Assembly (NCBI GenBank): GCA_041910015.1 | Contig: JAYRRR010000036.1 | Coordinates: 1-16,090, forward strand | Direction of reading: 5' to 3' | Source: RPQJ01 sp041910015 | GTDB taxonomy: Bacteria; Pseudomonadota; Gammaproteobacteria; Steroidobacterales; Steroidobacteraceae | DNA: 16,090 nucleotides | Shown here: positions 1 through 8,359 of the stretch, one piece after another | How positions within the stretch are numbered: position 1 is the first letter of the stretch | How the letters are laid out: the number at the start of each line of letters is the position of its first letter | Notes under the pieces: generated by a model | The model's input: the letters and a program-made list of their open reading frames with translations, nothing else | Database searches by the model: none | What the model was told of the DNA's origin: nothing | Made by a program: the position numbers and the translations under genes

Positions 1-403
1 CGACTACCGCGGCAGGTGGGTGGCCCTGTACTTCTATCCCAGGGACGACACGCCGGGCTGCACGACCCAGGCCTGCAGTTTCCGCGACAACGTCTTCGCC
101 TTCGACAAGGCCGGCGCCGTCATCCTCGGCGTCAGCGTCGACGACGCCGCCTCGCACGAGGCGTTCGCCAGGAAGCACGGGCTGCCGTTCACGCTGCTCG
201 CGGATCCGGACAAGGTCGTGACGCGGCGCTACGGCGTGCTGAAGACCTACATGGGCGTCATGGAGATGGCGCGCCGCGACACCTTCATCGTCGATCCGCG
301 AGGACGCATCGCGAAGCACTACGAGTCGGTGAATCCGGAGGGTCACTCCGCGGTCGTGCTCGCCGACATCGAGGCGCTGCAGGGCAGGTCCGCCGCGAAA
401 TAG
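1..403 (+). CDS. bcp: Peroxiredoxin, Bcp/PrxQ type (5' partial)
   Basis: This is a thiol peroxidase that reduces hydrogen peroxide and organic hydroperoxides in the cytoplasm, using a peroxidatic and a resolving cysteine and normally recycled by thioredoxin. The reading frame is open from base 2, so the gene starts before the window; a GTG at 20 would cut into the conserved core strand (VALYFYPRD) and is not the start. The active-site stretch TPGCTTQAC is visible, with the peroxidatic Cys at 59-61 and a second Cys five residues later at 74-76, the spacing typical of the atypical two-cysteine Bcp/PrxQ subgroup. The C-terminal part has the usual family features, including the RDTFIVDPRGRI strand before the end. 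The missing N-terminal part is probably about 25 residues. The gene ends 11 bases before the stop of the convergent VWA gene. The family call is secure; the exact reductant partner is not shown. Confidence 0.93.
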   Translation, partial: DYRGRWVALYFYPRDDTPGCTTQACSFRDNVFAFDKAGAVILGVSVDDAASHEAFARKHGLPFTLLADPDKVVTRRYGVLKTYMGVMEMARRDTFIVDPRGRIAKHYESVNPEGHSAVVLADIEALQGRSAAK

Positions 404-414
404 CGCGGGCCTCA

Positions 415-1590
415 TCAGGCCTTGAGCGCCCGGATCGCGTCGTCGAGCCCGCGCAGCGTCAACGGGAACATGCGCTCGCCGAGCAACTGCCGCGTGATGC
501 CGATCGACTGCACGTGGTCCCAGCGATCCTCGGGTTCAGGGTTCAGCCAGGCGTGGCGCTGGAAACGTTGCGTCAGGCGCTGCACCCACACGGCGCCCGC
601 CTCGTCGTTCCAGTGCTCGACGCTGCCGCCGGGCTGCATGATCTCGTAGGGACTCATGCTCGCGTCGCCGATGAAGACGACGCGATAGTCCGGCGGGTAC
701 TTGCGCAGCAGCTCGAACACGGGAGTGCGTTCGCCGTGCCGGCGGCGGCTGTCCTTCCACACCGACTCGTAGAGGAAGTTGTGGAAGTAGAAGTACTCGA
801 GGTGCTTGAACTCGCTGCGCGCGGCCGAGAACAGCTCCTCGCAGACCCGCACGTGCGCCTCCATCGAGCCGCCCACGTCGAAGAACAGCAGCAGCTTGAG
901 CGCATTGTGGCGCTCGGGCTGGAACTTGAGATCGAGGAGGCCCGCATTGCGCGCCGTGGCCGCGATCGTGCTGTCGATGTCGAACTGGTCGGCCGCGCCT
1001 TCGCGGGCGAAGCGGCGCAGCTTGCGCAGCGCCACCTTGATGTTGCGCGTGCCGAGTTCGACCTGGTCGTCGAGATTGCGGTATTCGCGCCTTTCCCAGA
1101 CCTTGACGGCGCGCCGCTGGCCGCCCGGGCCGCCGATGCGGATGCCCTCGGGATTGTAGCCGCCGTGCCCGAACGGCGACGTGCCGCCCGTGCCGATCCA
1201 TTTGTTGCCGCCTTCGTGCCGCCCCTTCTGTTCCTCGAGACGCTGCTTGAGCGTCTCCATGAGCTTGTCCCAGCCGCCCAGCGCCTCGATCTGCGCCATT
1301 TCCTCGGCCGTGAAGTGGCGCTTCGTCATCAGCTCGAGCCAGTCTGCCGGCAGTTCCTTCTGCAGCACCTCGAACGCCTGCTCGATGCCCCTGAAGTGGT
1401 GTGCGAACGCGCGGTCGAACCGGTCGAAGTGCTTCTCGTCCTTGACGAGCGTGGCGCGCGCCAGGAAATAGAAGTCGTCCACGCTGTGCTGTGCCACACG
1501 CGCCTGCAGTGCTTCGAGCAGCGTCAGGTATTCCGTCACCGACGCCGGCACACCCGCCTCGCGCAGGGTGTAGAAGAAGCCCGTCAGCAC
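415..1590 (-). CDS. VWA domain protein, CoxE-like
   Basis: A 391-residue soluble protein of the CoxE-like von Willebrand factor A family, encoded directly after a MoxR AAA+ ATPase. The N-terminal 120 residues are helical and charged (an ATPase-partner type region). A glycine-rich linker lies at about residues 126-160 (GGNKWIGTGGTSPFGHGG). The VWA fold begins near residue 231. Its metal-site motif reads DVGGS (D238, G240-S242) instead of the textbook DxSxS, with a later acidic loop FIGDAS around D309. In this family the pair usually works as a chaperone-like unit that remodels or inserts metal into a target enzyme; no target is encoded here, so the substrate is unknown. The only in-frame initiation codon after the upstream stop is GTG at 1588-1590 (apart from ATT), with a weak ribosome site. 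It lies 36 bases downstream of moxR, so the two are almost certainly cotranscribed. No signal peptide or membrane segment is seen. Confidence 0.88.
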   Translation of the reverse strand: MLTGFFYTLREAGVPASVTEYLTLLEALQARVAQHSVDDFYFLARATLVKDEKHFDRFDRAFAHHFRGIEQAFEVLQKELPADWLELMTKRHFTAEEMAQIEALGGWDKLMETLKQRLEEQKGRHEGGNKWIGTGGTSPFGHGGYNPEGIRIGGPGGQRRAVKVWERREYRNLDDQVELGTRNIKVALRKLRRFAREGAADQFDIDSTIAATARNAGLLDLKFQPERHNALKLLLFFDVGGSMEAHVRVCEELFSAARSEFKHLEYFYFHNFLYESVWKDSRRRHGERTPVFELLRKYPPDYRVVFIGDASMSPYEIMQPGGSVEHWNDEAGAVWVQRLTQRFQRHAWLNPEPEDRWDHVQSIGITRQLLGERMFPLTLRGLDDAIRALKA

Positions 1591-1626
1591 GTCTTCACGC
1601 CCCGAATGATCGTGCCGGGCATCAAT

Positions 1627-2505
1627 TTACTGCCGCGACTGACGTCGCTGCAGGAACACGAGCTGCTCGAACAGGTGTACGTCCTGCTCGTTCTTGAGCA
1701 GCGCGCCGTAGAGCGGCGGCAGGCTCTTGCGCGGGTCGTCCGTGCGCAGTGCCTCGGGCGGGACGTCGTCGGCGAGCAGCAGCTTGAGCCAGTCGAGCAG
1801 TTCCGACGTCGACGGCTTCTTCTTCAGCCCCGGCACCTCGCGCAGGCGGTAGAACGCGTTCAGCGCCTCGGCCAGCAGCTCGCGCTTGAGCTCCGGAAAA
1901 TGCACGCCGATGATCCGCGTCATCGTCTCCTGGTCCGGGAAGCGGATGAAGTGGAAAAAGCAGCGGCGCAGGAACGCGTCGGGCAGTTCCTTCTCGTTGT
2001 TGCTCGTGATGACGACGATGGGCCGGTGCGCGGCCTGCACGAGCTCGCGCGTCTCGTGCACGAAGAACTCCATGCGGTCGAGCTCGAGCAGCAGGTCGTT
2101 CGGGAACTCGATGTCCGCCTTGTCGATCTCGTCGATCAGCAGCACGGCCTGCCGTTCGCTGCGGAACGCCTCCCACAGGCGGCCCGGGATGATGTAGTTG
2201 CGGATGTCATGGACCTTGGCCTCGCCGAGCTGCGAGTCACGCAGACGCGACACCGCGTCGTACTCGTAGAGCCCGTGCTGCGCCTTGGTCGTCGATTTCA
2301 CGTGCCAGCGGAACAACGGCTTGTCGAGCGCGCGCGCGATCTCCTCGGCGAGCTGCGTCTTGCCGGTGCCGGGCTCGCCCTTGACCAGCAGCGGCCGCGC
2401 CAGCGTCACGGCGGCATTGACCGCCATCATGAGGTCTTCGGTGGCGACGTAGCGGTCGGTGCCGGCGAAGCGGTTCGACGAAGCCGGGGGGCGGGTGTGG
2501 GTCAC
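1627..2505 (-). CDS. moxR: MoxR-family AAA+ ATPase
   Basis: A 292-residue AAA+ ATPase of the MoxR group. Visible motifs are Walker A GEPGTGKT (residues 43-50), Walker B VLLIDEID (121-128), a sensor-1 asparagine in IVVITSNN (163-170), and arginines at 180-181 in the arginine-finger region, followed by the lid domain. MoxR ATPases act with a VWA-domain partner to mature or activate enzyme complexes, and the partner gene follows immediately. The start chosen is GTG at 2503-2505, preceded by an AGGA ribosome site about 8 bases upstream (CGCAGGAACCCGCTC before GTG). The protein begins in the usual way for the subgroup, with a short tail before the FAGTDRYVAT segment. A promoter-like GCTAATAT lies at 2569-2576. 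The gene symbol denotes the family, not a proven orthologue of methanol-oxidation MoxR. Confidence 0.9.
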   Translation of the reverse strand: MTHTRPPASSNRFAGTDRYVATEDLMMAVNAAVTLARPLLVKGEPGTGKTQLAEEIARALDKPLFRWHVKSTTKAQHGLYEYDAVSRLRDSQLGEAKVHDIRNYIIPGRLWEAFRSERQAVLLIDEIDKADIEFPNDLLLELDRMEFFVHETRELVQAAHRPIVVITSNNEKELPDAFLRRCFFHFIRFPDQETMTRIIGVHFPELKRELLAEALNAFYRLREVPGLKKKPSTSELLDWLKLLLADDVPPEALRTDDPRKSLPPLYGALLKNEQDVHLFEQLVFLQRRQSRQ

Positions 2506-2568
2506 GAGCGGGTTCCTGCGACTGTGGGCGGGGACGGGACGGCGGTCCGACGGAACGCGCCGAGGTCG

Positions 2569-2576
2569 ATATTAGC
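2569..2576 (-). promoter_or_regulatory. Putative -10 element of the moxR-VWA operon
   Basis: On the minus strand the bases read GCTAATAT, with TAATAT a good match to the sigma-70 -10 hexamer, about 63 bases before the moxR GTG. No recognisable -35 is present at 16-18 bases upstream; that position is taken by the GC hairpin at 2590-2610. The same GCTAnnnT pattern occurs before four other genes in the window, which raises confidence. Confidence 0.5.
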
Positions 2577-2589
2577 GCACACCGGGCCG

Positions 2590-2610
2590 CGGGGCCGGTC
2601 CACGGCCCCG
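2590..2610 (-). terminator. GC-rich hairpin after pyk, terminator-like without U-tract
   Basis: A perfect 8-bp stem (CGGGGCCG at 2590-2597 with CGGCCCCG at 2603-2610) closes a 5-base loop, GTCCA. It begins 8 bases after the pyk stop codon, the right place for the 3' end of the tkt-gap-pgk-pyk message. No run of uridines follows on the minus strand, so it is not a classic intrinsic terminator. It may instead protect the 3' end or aid termination in another way. Confidence 0.4.
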
Positions 2611-2617
2611 GCGGCGC

Positions 2618-4051
2618 CTACCCGGCCACTTCCAGCAGCTTCATGGTGTTGGTCGCGCCCGACACGCCGGAGAGTTCGCCGAGCGTCAGGATGATCTCGT
2701 CGCCCGGCTGCGCGAAATCGCGATGGATGAGCTCGCGCGAAATCGCCCGGTAGAGCTCGTGGGGATCGGTGTGCGTGATGTCGAAGGGGATCGGGTACAC
2801 GCCGCGGTAGAGAGCGACCCGGCGGCGCGTCCTTTCGTTGCGCGTGAACGCGAAGATCGGGATGTCGGAGCGGATGCGCGACATCCACAGCGGTGTCGCG
2901 CCCGATTCGGTCAGCGCGACGATCGCCTCGACGTCGATGTGGTTCGCCGTGTACATCACCGCGTGGGCGATCGCCTGCGCGAACTCCTGCACCTTGCCCT
3001 CGAACCGCTCGCCGCGGCGATTGCGCGAGATCTGGTACTTCTCCGTGCCCTCGATGACCTCGGCCATCGCCTCGATCGCGCGCACCGGGTACTTGCCCAC
3101 CGCCGACTCGCCGGAGAGCATCACCGCGTCGCTGCCGTCGAGCACCGCGTTCGCGACATCCGACACCTCGGCGCGCGTCGGCACGGGACTGTGGATCATC
3201 GATTCCATCATCTGCGTCGCAGTGATCGTCACGCGGTCGTGCCTGCGCGCCACCTCGAGGATGTGCTTCTGCAGGCCGGTGAGCTCGGCGTAGCCGACCT
3301 CGATGCCGAGGTCGCCGCGGGCGACCATCACCGCGTCGCTTGCGCGCACGATCTCGTCGAGACGCGGGATCGCCTCGCTGCGCTCGATCTTGGCGATGAT
3401 GCGCGCATCGCTGCCCTCGGCCGCGAGGAGCTGGCGCGCCTCGGCGACGTCGGCGGCCTGGCGGACGAACGAGACGGCGAGATAGTCGATGTCGAGCCGT
3501 GCCCCGAGCCGGACGTCCTCGCGGTCCTTGTCCGTCAGCGCCTGGGCCGACAGCCCGCCGCCGCGCCGGTTGATGCCCTTGTGGTCGCCCACCTCGCCGC
3601 CCGTGACGACGCGGCAGACGACCCTGTTCCCCTCGACCGCCGTAACGGCCAGCTCGATCTGCCCGTCGCCGAGCACCAGCTCGTCACCGGGCACCACGTC
3701 CTTCGCGAGATCGGCATAGGTCATGCCGACGGCGTGATCGGTGCCGTCGTGCGGATCGAGGCCGGGGTCGAGCACGAATGCCGCGCCCTCGGTCAGCACG
3801 GCGTGGCCGCCGGCGAAGCGCTCGATGCGGATCTTCGGTCCCTGCAGGTCGCCGAGCAGCGCGACGTGCTTGCCGACGTTCCCGGCCGCCTGGCGCGCGC
3901 GCCGCACGCGCCGCTCGTGATCCGCGGGCTCCCCGTGGGAGAAGTTGACGCGGAGCACGTCCGCGCCCGCGCGGATCATGCCCTCGAGCACGCCGGGCGG
4001 GTCCGTCGCCGGCCCCAGCGTGGCGACGATCTTGGTTCGACGTCGCAGCAT
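2618..4051 (-). CDS. pyk: Pyruvate kinase
   Basis: Pyruvate kinase converts phosphoenolpyruvate and ADP to pyruvate and ATP, the last step of glycolysis. The 477-residue length is normal for the family. The N-terminal RRTKIVATLGPAT and VNFSHG stretches, the GDLQGPKIR segment, the catalytic lysine region IAKIERSEAI, the MVARGDLGIEVG metal/PEP site and the signature TATQMMESMI and SGESAVGKYP stretches all appear in the expected order. The C-terminal domain ends with a family-typical GATNTMKLLEVAG. The ATG at 4049-4051 shares one base with the pgk stop codon (TGATG), and no strong ribosome site precedes it, so translation is probably coupled to pgk. It is the last gene of the minus-strand operon. 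Confidence 0.97.
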   Translation of the reverse strand: MLRRRTKIVATLGPATDPPGVLEGMIRAGADVLRVNFSHGEPADHERRVRRARQAAGNVGKHVALLGDLQGPKIRIERFAGGHAVLTEGAAFVLDPGLDPHDGTDHAVGMTYADLAKDVVPGDELVLGDGQIELAVTAVEGNRVVCRVVTGGEVGDHKGINRRGGGLSAQALTDKDREDVRLGARLDIDYLAVSFVRQAADVAEARQLLAAEGSDARIIAKIERSEAIPRLDEIVRASDAVMVARGDLGIEVGYAELTGLQKHILEVARRHDRVTITATQMMESMIHSPVPTRAEVSDVANAVLDGSDAVMLSGESAVGKYPVRAIEAMAEVIEGTEKYQISRNRRGERFEGKVQEFAQAIAHAVMYTANHIDVEAIVALTESGATPLWMSRIRSDIPIFAFTRNERTRRRVALYRGVYPIPFDITHTDPHELYRAISRELIHRDFAQPGDEIILTLGELSGVSGATNTMKLLEVAG

Positions 4052-5232
4052 CAGCCGGCCGCGCGCCGTTCGAGCATCTCCACCGCGGGCAGTTTCTTGC
4101 CCTCGAGGAACTCGAGGAACGCGCCGCCCGCCGTGGAGATGTAGGAGATGTCCTCGGCGACGCCGTATTTCTCGATCGCCGCGATCGTGTCGCCGCCGCC
4201 GGCGATCGAGAACGCCGGGCTGCGCGCCACGGCCTGCGCGATCACCCGCGTGCCCTCGCCGAACTGGTCGAACTCGAACACGCCGACCGGGCCGTTCCAG
4301 ACGATCGTCCCGGCGCCCTGCAGCGCCGCGGCGAAGCGCTCGGCCGTGTCGGGGCCGATGTCGAGGATCATCTCGGTGGCCGAGACCTGCGCCACGGGCT
4401 TGACGTCGGCTTCGGCCGAGGCGGAGAACTCGCGGCCCACGACCACGTCGGTCGGCAGCGGGATCTGCGCGCCGGACTGCTTCGAGCGCTCGAGCAGGCC
4501 GCGTGCCGTGTCGATCATGTCCGCCTCGTGCAGCGACTTGCCGATCGGCTGACCCGCCGCCGCGAGGAACGTGTTGGCGATGCCGCCGCCGACGATGAGC
4601 TTGTCCACCTTGCCGAGCAGGTTCTCGAGCACGGTGAGCTTGGTCGACACCTTCGAGCCGGCGACGATGGCGACCAGCGGGCGCTTCGGGTTGCTGAGCG
4701 CCTGCTCGAGCGCGTCGAGCTCGTTCGTGAGCAGCGGGCCCGCACAGGCCACGGGCGCGAACCTGCCGACGCCGTGCGTGCTCGCCTCCGCGCGATGCGC
4801 GGTGGCGAACGCGTCCATGACGTAGACGTCGCAGAGCGCCGCCATCTTCTGCGCAAGCTCGTCCCGGTTCTTCTTCTCGCCCTTGTTGAAACGCACGTTC
4901 TCGAGCAGCACGACCTCGCCCGGTTCGCAGGCGACGCCGCCGAGCCAGTCCCTCTCGAAGCGGACCCGGCGGCCGAGCAGCTCCGACAGCCGCGCCGCGA
5001 CCGGCGCCAGCGAGAACTCCTCGGTCGGTACGCCCTCCTCGGGGCGCCCGAGGTGGGACATGAGCATGACGCGGGCACCCGCCTTCTGCGCGGCCGTGAT
5101 CGTCGGCAGCGAGGCGCGGATGCGCGCGTCGCTGGTGACGACCCCGTTCTGGACGGGGACGTTCAGGTCTTCGCGGATCAGGACTCGCTTGCCGGCGAGA
5201 TCGAGGTCGTTCATGCGGAGGACACGGATCAT
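4051..5232 (-). CDS. pgk: Phosphoglycerate kinase
   Basis: Phosphoglycerate kinase interconverts 1,3-bisphosphoglycerate/ADP and 3-phosphoglycerate/ATP in glycolysis, gluconeogenesis and, if present, the Calvin cycle. The 393-residue protein has the expected N-terminal LAGKRVLIREDLNVPV, the substrate-binding MSHLGRP, the GGGIANTF loop, the nucleotide-side NGPVGVFEFDQF and the C-terminal GGGDTIAAIEKYG. The ATG at 5230-5232 is preceded by a good ribosome site (AGGGAG, about 5 bases before ATG). It lies 49 bases after gap and overlaps the start of pyk by one base. Confidence 0.98.
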   Translation of the reverse strand: MIRVLRMNDLDLAGKRVLIREDLNVPVQNGVVTSDARIRASLPTITAAQKAGARVMLMSHLGRPEEGVPTEEFSLAPVAARLSELLGRRVRFERDWLGGVACEPGEVVLLENVRFNKGEKKNRDELAQKMAALCDVYVMDAFATAHRAEASTHGVGRFAPVACAGPLLTNELDALEQALSNPKRPLVAIVAGSKVSTKLTVLENLLGKVDKLIVGGGIANTFLAAAGQPIGKSLHEADMIDTARGLLERSKQSGAQIPLPTDVVVGREFSASAEADVKPVAQVSATEMILDIGPDTAERFAAALQGAGTIVWNGPVGVFEFDQFGEGTRVIAQAVARSPAFSIAGGGDTIAAIEKYGVAEDISYISTAGGAFLEFLEGKKLPAVEMLERRAAG

Positions 5233-5281
5233 GCTCGCTCCCTGCTCGAGTTTCGTTGGACGGCCGAAGTCGCGGCTGCGG

Positions 5282-6280
5282 TCACTTCGAGATCACGCGC
5301 GCCATCTCGAGCACCTTGCTCGAATAGCCCCACTCGTTGTCGTACCAGGCCACGACCTTGACGAAGGTGTCGTCGAGCGCGATGCCGGCCTCGGCGTCGA
5401 ACACCGACGTGCAGCTCTCGCCGCGGAAGTCCGTCGCGACGACCTTCTCCGTGGTGTAGCCGAGCACGCCCTTCATCGGGCCTTCCGACGCCGCCTTCAT
5501 CGCGGCGCAGATCTCGTCGTACTTCGCGGGCTTCGACAGCTCGACCGTCAGGTCGATGACCGACACGTCCGAGGTCGGCACGCGGAACGACATGCCGGTG
5601 AGCTTCTTGTTGAGCTCGGGGATGACCTTGCCGACGGCCTTGGCCGCGCCGGTCGACGACGGGATGATGTTCTCGAGGATGCCGCGGCCGCCGCGCCAGT
5701 CCTTGTTCGAGGGGCCGTCGACGGTCTTCTGCGTGGCGGTCGTCGCATGCACCGTGGTCATCAGGCCGCGCTTGATGCCCCAGGCGTCGTGCAGCACCTT
5801 CGCGACCGGCGCGAGGCAGTTCGTGGTGCAGGAGGCGTTGGAGATGATCTTCTCGCCCGCGTACTTCGTGTGGTTGACGCCGTAGACGAACATCGGCGTG
5901 TCGTCCTTGGACGGCGCCGACATGATGACCTTCTTCGCGCCCGCGGCAAGGTGCTTCTCGGCGGTGTCCCTGGACAGGAACAGGCCCGTGGATTCGATGA
6001 CGACGTCGGCGCCCACCGCGCCCCATTTCAGCTCGGCCGGGTCCTTGACCGCGCTCAGGCGGATCTTCCGGCCGTTGACGACGAGCTGGTGGCCGTCGAC
6101 CGAGACGTCGCCCTTGAAGCGTCCGTGCACCGAGTCGTACTTCAGCATGTAGGCGAGATAGTCGGGCTCCAGCAGGTCGTTGATGCCCACGATCTCGACG
6201 TCGGCGAAATCCCTGACCGCCGCACGGAACACCATGCGGCCGATGCGTCCGAATCCGTTGATGCCGACCTTGATACCCAT
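5282..6280 (-). CDS. gap: Glyceraldehyde-3-phosphate dehydrogenase, type I
   Basis: This enzyme oxidises glyceraldehyde 3-phosphate to 1,3-bisphosphoglycerate with NAD(P). The 332-residue protein starts with the Rossmann motif INGFGRIGR (residues 7-15). It has Asp35 in the position associated with NAD preference (GINDLL). The active-site SCTTNC carries the catalytic Cys151, and His178 lies in TTVHATT. The C-terminal WYDNEWGYS is intact. The ATG at 6278-6280 has a strong ribosome site (GGGAG about 6 bases upstream). It follows tkt by 41 bases and precedes pgk by 49 bases in one operon. The Asp suggests a mainly NAD-dependent catabolic enzyme, but pentose or Calvin-cycle use cannot be excluded because tkt is its neighbour. 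Confidence 0.98.
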   Translation of the reverse strand: MGIKVGINGFGRIGRMVFRAAVRDFADVEIVGINDLLEPDYLAYMLKYDSVHGRFKGDVSVDGHQLVVNGRKIRLSAVKDPAELKWGAVGADVVIESTGLFLSRDTAEKHLAAGAKKVIMSAPSKDDTPMFVYGVNHTKYAGEKIISNASCTTNCLAPVAKVLHDAWGIKRGLMTTVHATTATQKTVDGPSNKDWRGGRGILENIIPSSTGAAKAVGKVIPELNKKLTGMSFRVPTSDVSVIDLTVELSKPAKYDEICAAMKAASEGPMKGVLGYTTEKVVATDFRGESCTSVFDAEAGIALDDTFVKVVAWYDNEWGYSSKVLEMARVISK

Positions 6281-6321
6281 CGCTCTCTCCCGTCAGTAGT
6301 GGTCTGTTTCCAGGAACGTGA

Positions 6322-8319
6322 TCAGTGCCGCGCGAGCAGCTCGCCCGCGACTGCCGCGACGTGCGCGGCCGTGAAGCCGAAGTGCTCGAATAGTGTTTTC
6401 GCGGGCGCGGACGCGCCGAAGGTTGCCATGCCGACGACGGCACCGTCGCTGCCGACGTAGCGATACCAGCTGTCGGGCACGCCCGCCTCGACCGCGACCC
6501 TGGGCACGCCGGCCGGCAGCACGTCGGCGCGATAGCCCGCGTCCTGCGCATCGAACAGGCTCGTGCAGGGCATCGAGACCACGCGTACGCGCCGGCCCTG
6601 CCCCGCGAGCTGCTTCGCCGCCTCGACGGCGAGTGCAACCTCCGAGCCGGTCGCGATCAGCACGCCCTCGGGCCGGCCCTCGCAGTCGATCAGCACGTAG
6701 CCGCCGCGGCCGATCGCCGCCCGCTGCTGCGGCGTGCGTGGCATCGGCGCGAGCGCCTGCCGCGACAGCACGAGACTGGTCGGCCCGTCCTCGCGCACGA
6801 TGGCATCGCCCCAGGCGACCGCCGTCTCGACCGTGTCGCACGGACGCCAGACGCGCATGTTCGGGATCAGGCGCAGGCTCGCGACGTGCTCGACCGGCTG
6901 GTGCGTCGGGCCGTCCTCGCCGAGGCCGATCGAGTCGTGCGTGAAGACGTAGACGACGCGCTGGCGCATCAGCGCCGACATGCGGCAGGCGTTGCGCGCG
7001 TAATCGGAGAAGACCAGGAACGTGCCGCCGTAAGGCAGGAAGCCGCCGTGCAGCGCCAGGCCGTTCATGATCGCGGCCATGCCGAACTCGCGCACGCCGT
7101 AGTGCAGGTAGTTGCCGGGGGCGTCCGCGCCGATCGACTTCGATCCCTTGTGATTCGTGTTGTTGGAGCCGGTGAGATCGGCCGAGCCGCCGAGCAGTTC
7201 GGGAATGGCGGCGCCAAGCACGTTCAGCACCTGCTGCGAAGACGCGCGCGTCGCGACGCTCGCCGGTTTCTCGACCTGTGCCTGGATGAAAGTCTCGAGC
7301 TTCTCGCGCCAGCCGGCGGGCAGTTCGCCGCGCATGCGCCGCTCGAACTCGGCCGCGAGCCCGGGATGCGCGGCGCGGTAGGCCTCGAAGCGCTCGCGCC
7401 AGCCGTTCTCCGCAGCCGCACCCCGCGCCTTCGCGTCCCACCCCGCACGGATGTCTGCGGGAATCTCGAACGGCGGTGACGTCCAGGCGAGGTGCGCCCG
7501 CGTCGCGGCCACCTCCGCGTCGCCGAGCGCGGCACCGTGCGTCGCCTCGGTGCCCTGCTTGTTCGGCGCACCCCAGCCGATGACCGTCTTGCAGCAGATC
7601 AGCGAGGGCCGCGTCGTCTCGGCCCGGGCCGACACGATCGCACGCTCGATCGCCGCCGGGTCGTGGCCGTCGACGTCCGGCACGACGTGCCAGCCATAGG
7701 CCGCGAAGCGCTTCGGCGTGTCGTCGGTGAACCAGCCGTGCACCTCACCATCGATCGAAATGCCGTTGTCGTCGTAGAAGCAGATCAGCTTGCCGAGCGC
7801 GAGCGTGCCGGCGAGCGAGCAGACCTCGTGCGAAATGCCTTCCATGAGACAGCCGTCGCCGAGGAACACATAGGTGTGATGGTCGACGATGCGATGCGAC
7901 GGGCGGTTGAACTCGGCCGCGAGCAGCTTCTCGGCGAGCGCCATGCCCACCGCGTTGGCGAGGCCCTGCCCGAGCGGACCGGTGGTCGTCTCGATGCCGA
8001 GGTGCTGGTCGACTTCGGGGTGCCCGGCCGTGTGCGAGCCGAACTGGCGGAAGTTCGCGAGATCGGCGATGGCGAGCGGATAGCCGGTCAGGTGCAGCAG
8101 CGAATAGAGCAGCATCGAGCCGTGGCCGTTCGACAGCACGAAGCGGTCGCGATCCGCCCACAGCGGGTTTCCCGGGTTGTGCCGGAGGTGGTCCGCCCAG
8201 AGCACCTGAGCGATGTCGGCCATGCCCATGGGCATGCCGGGGTGACCCGAGTTGGCCCTCTGGACAGCGTCCATGCTCAACGCGCGGATGGCGTTGGCGA
8301 ATTGCCGGCGGGCGGGCAT
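6322..8319 (-). CDS. tkt: Transketolase
   Basis: Transketolase moves two-carbon ketol units between sugar phosphates in the non-oxidative pentose phosphate pathway and the Calvin cycle, using thiamine diphosphate. From the chosen start the protein has 665 residues, close to the family norm. Visible parts are SGHPGMPMG (24-32), the SNGHGSML loop, the GPLGQG stretch (114-119), the thiamine-diphosphate/metal motif GDGCLMEG (154-161) through N185, and THDSIGLGEDGPTHQP in the pyrimidine domain. Three in-frame ATGs exist at 8361, 8334 and 8319. The first lies inside a promoter-like TAAAAT and is unlikely. The last gives MPARRQFANAIRALSMDAV, which fits the family start. The 8334 and 8319 ATGs each have an identical ribosome site because of a 15-bp tandem duplication. 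This is the first gene of the tkt-gap-pgk-pyk operon. Confidence 0.97.
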   Translation of the reverse strand: MPARRQFANAIRALSMDAVQRANSGHPGMPMGMADIAQVLWADHLRHNPGNPLWADRDRFVLSNGHGSMLLYSLLHLTGYPLAIADLANFRQFGSHTAGHPEVDQHLGIETTTGPLGQGLANAVGMALAEKLLAAEFNRPSHRIVDHHTYVFLGDGCLMEGISHEVCSLAGTLALGKLICFYDDNGISIDGEVHGWFTDDTPKRFAAYGWHVVPDVDGHDPAAIERAIVSARAETTRPSLICCKTVIGWGAPNKQGTEATHGAALGDAEVAATRAHLAWTSPPFEIPADIRAGWDAKARGAAAENGWRERFEAYRAAHPGLAAEFERRMRGELPAGWREKLETFIQAQVEKPASVATRASSQQVLNVLGAAIPELLGGSADLTGSNNTNHKGSKSIGADAPGNYLHYGVREFGMAAIMNGLALHGGFLPYGGTFLVFSDYARNACRMSALMRQRVVYVFTHDSIGLGEDGPTHQPVEHVASLRLIPNMRVWRPCDTVETAVAWGDAIVREDGPTSLVLSRQALAPMPRTPQQRAAIGRGGYVLIDCEGRPEGVLIATGSEVALAVEAAKQLAGQGRRVRVVSMPCTSLFDAQDAGYRADVLPAGVPRVAVEAGVPDSWYRYVGSDGAVVGMATFGASAPAKTLFEHFGFTAAHVAAVAGELLARH

Positions 8320-8346
8320 CGGAGACCCTCGCATCGGAGACCCTCG
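8317..8346 (-). repeat. Perfect tandem 15-bp duplication carrying ribosome site and ATG
   Basis: Two exact copies of a 15-base unit lie head to tail (8317-8331 and 8332-8346). Read on the minus strand each copy is CGAGGGTCTCCGATG, that is, a GAGGG ribosome site, six bases, then an ATG. The copies are in frame with each other and with tkt, so using the upstream copy adds MRGSP to the transketolase N-terminus. Confidence 0.9.
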
Positions 8347-8359
8347 TGGGAAGCCTGAC

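Noticed and set aside
404..414. A terminator between the convergent peroxiredoxin and VWA genes.
   Set aside because: The gap is 11 bases and contains no inverted repeat or T-run.
2590..2610. Hairpin considered as a firm intrinsic terminator of the glycolytic operon.
   Set aside because: The stem is strong, but no U-tract follows on the minus strand. It is kept only as a low-confidence terminator-like feature.
16..2694. An 892-codon open frame on the plus strand, antisense to the VWA and moxR genes.
   Set aside because: The translation is Arg/Ala/His/Val-rich without any domain, and it covers three well-supported genes in other frames. Strong G/C third-position bias makes long stop-free antisense frames common.
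2723..4144. A 473-codon plus-strand frame opposite pyk.
   Set aside because: It mirrors pyruvate kinase codons and has no ribosome site or domain. It is a shadow frame, like similar frames opposite pgk, gap, tkt, metK and ahcY.
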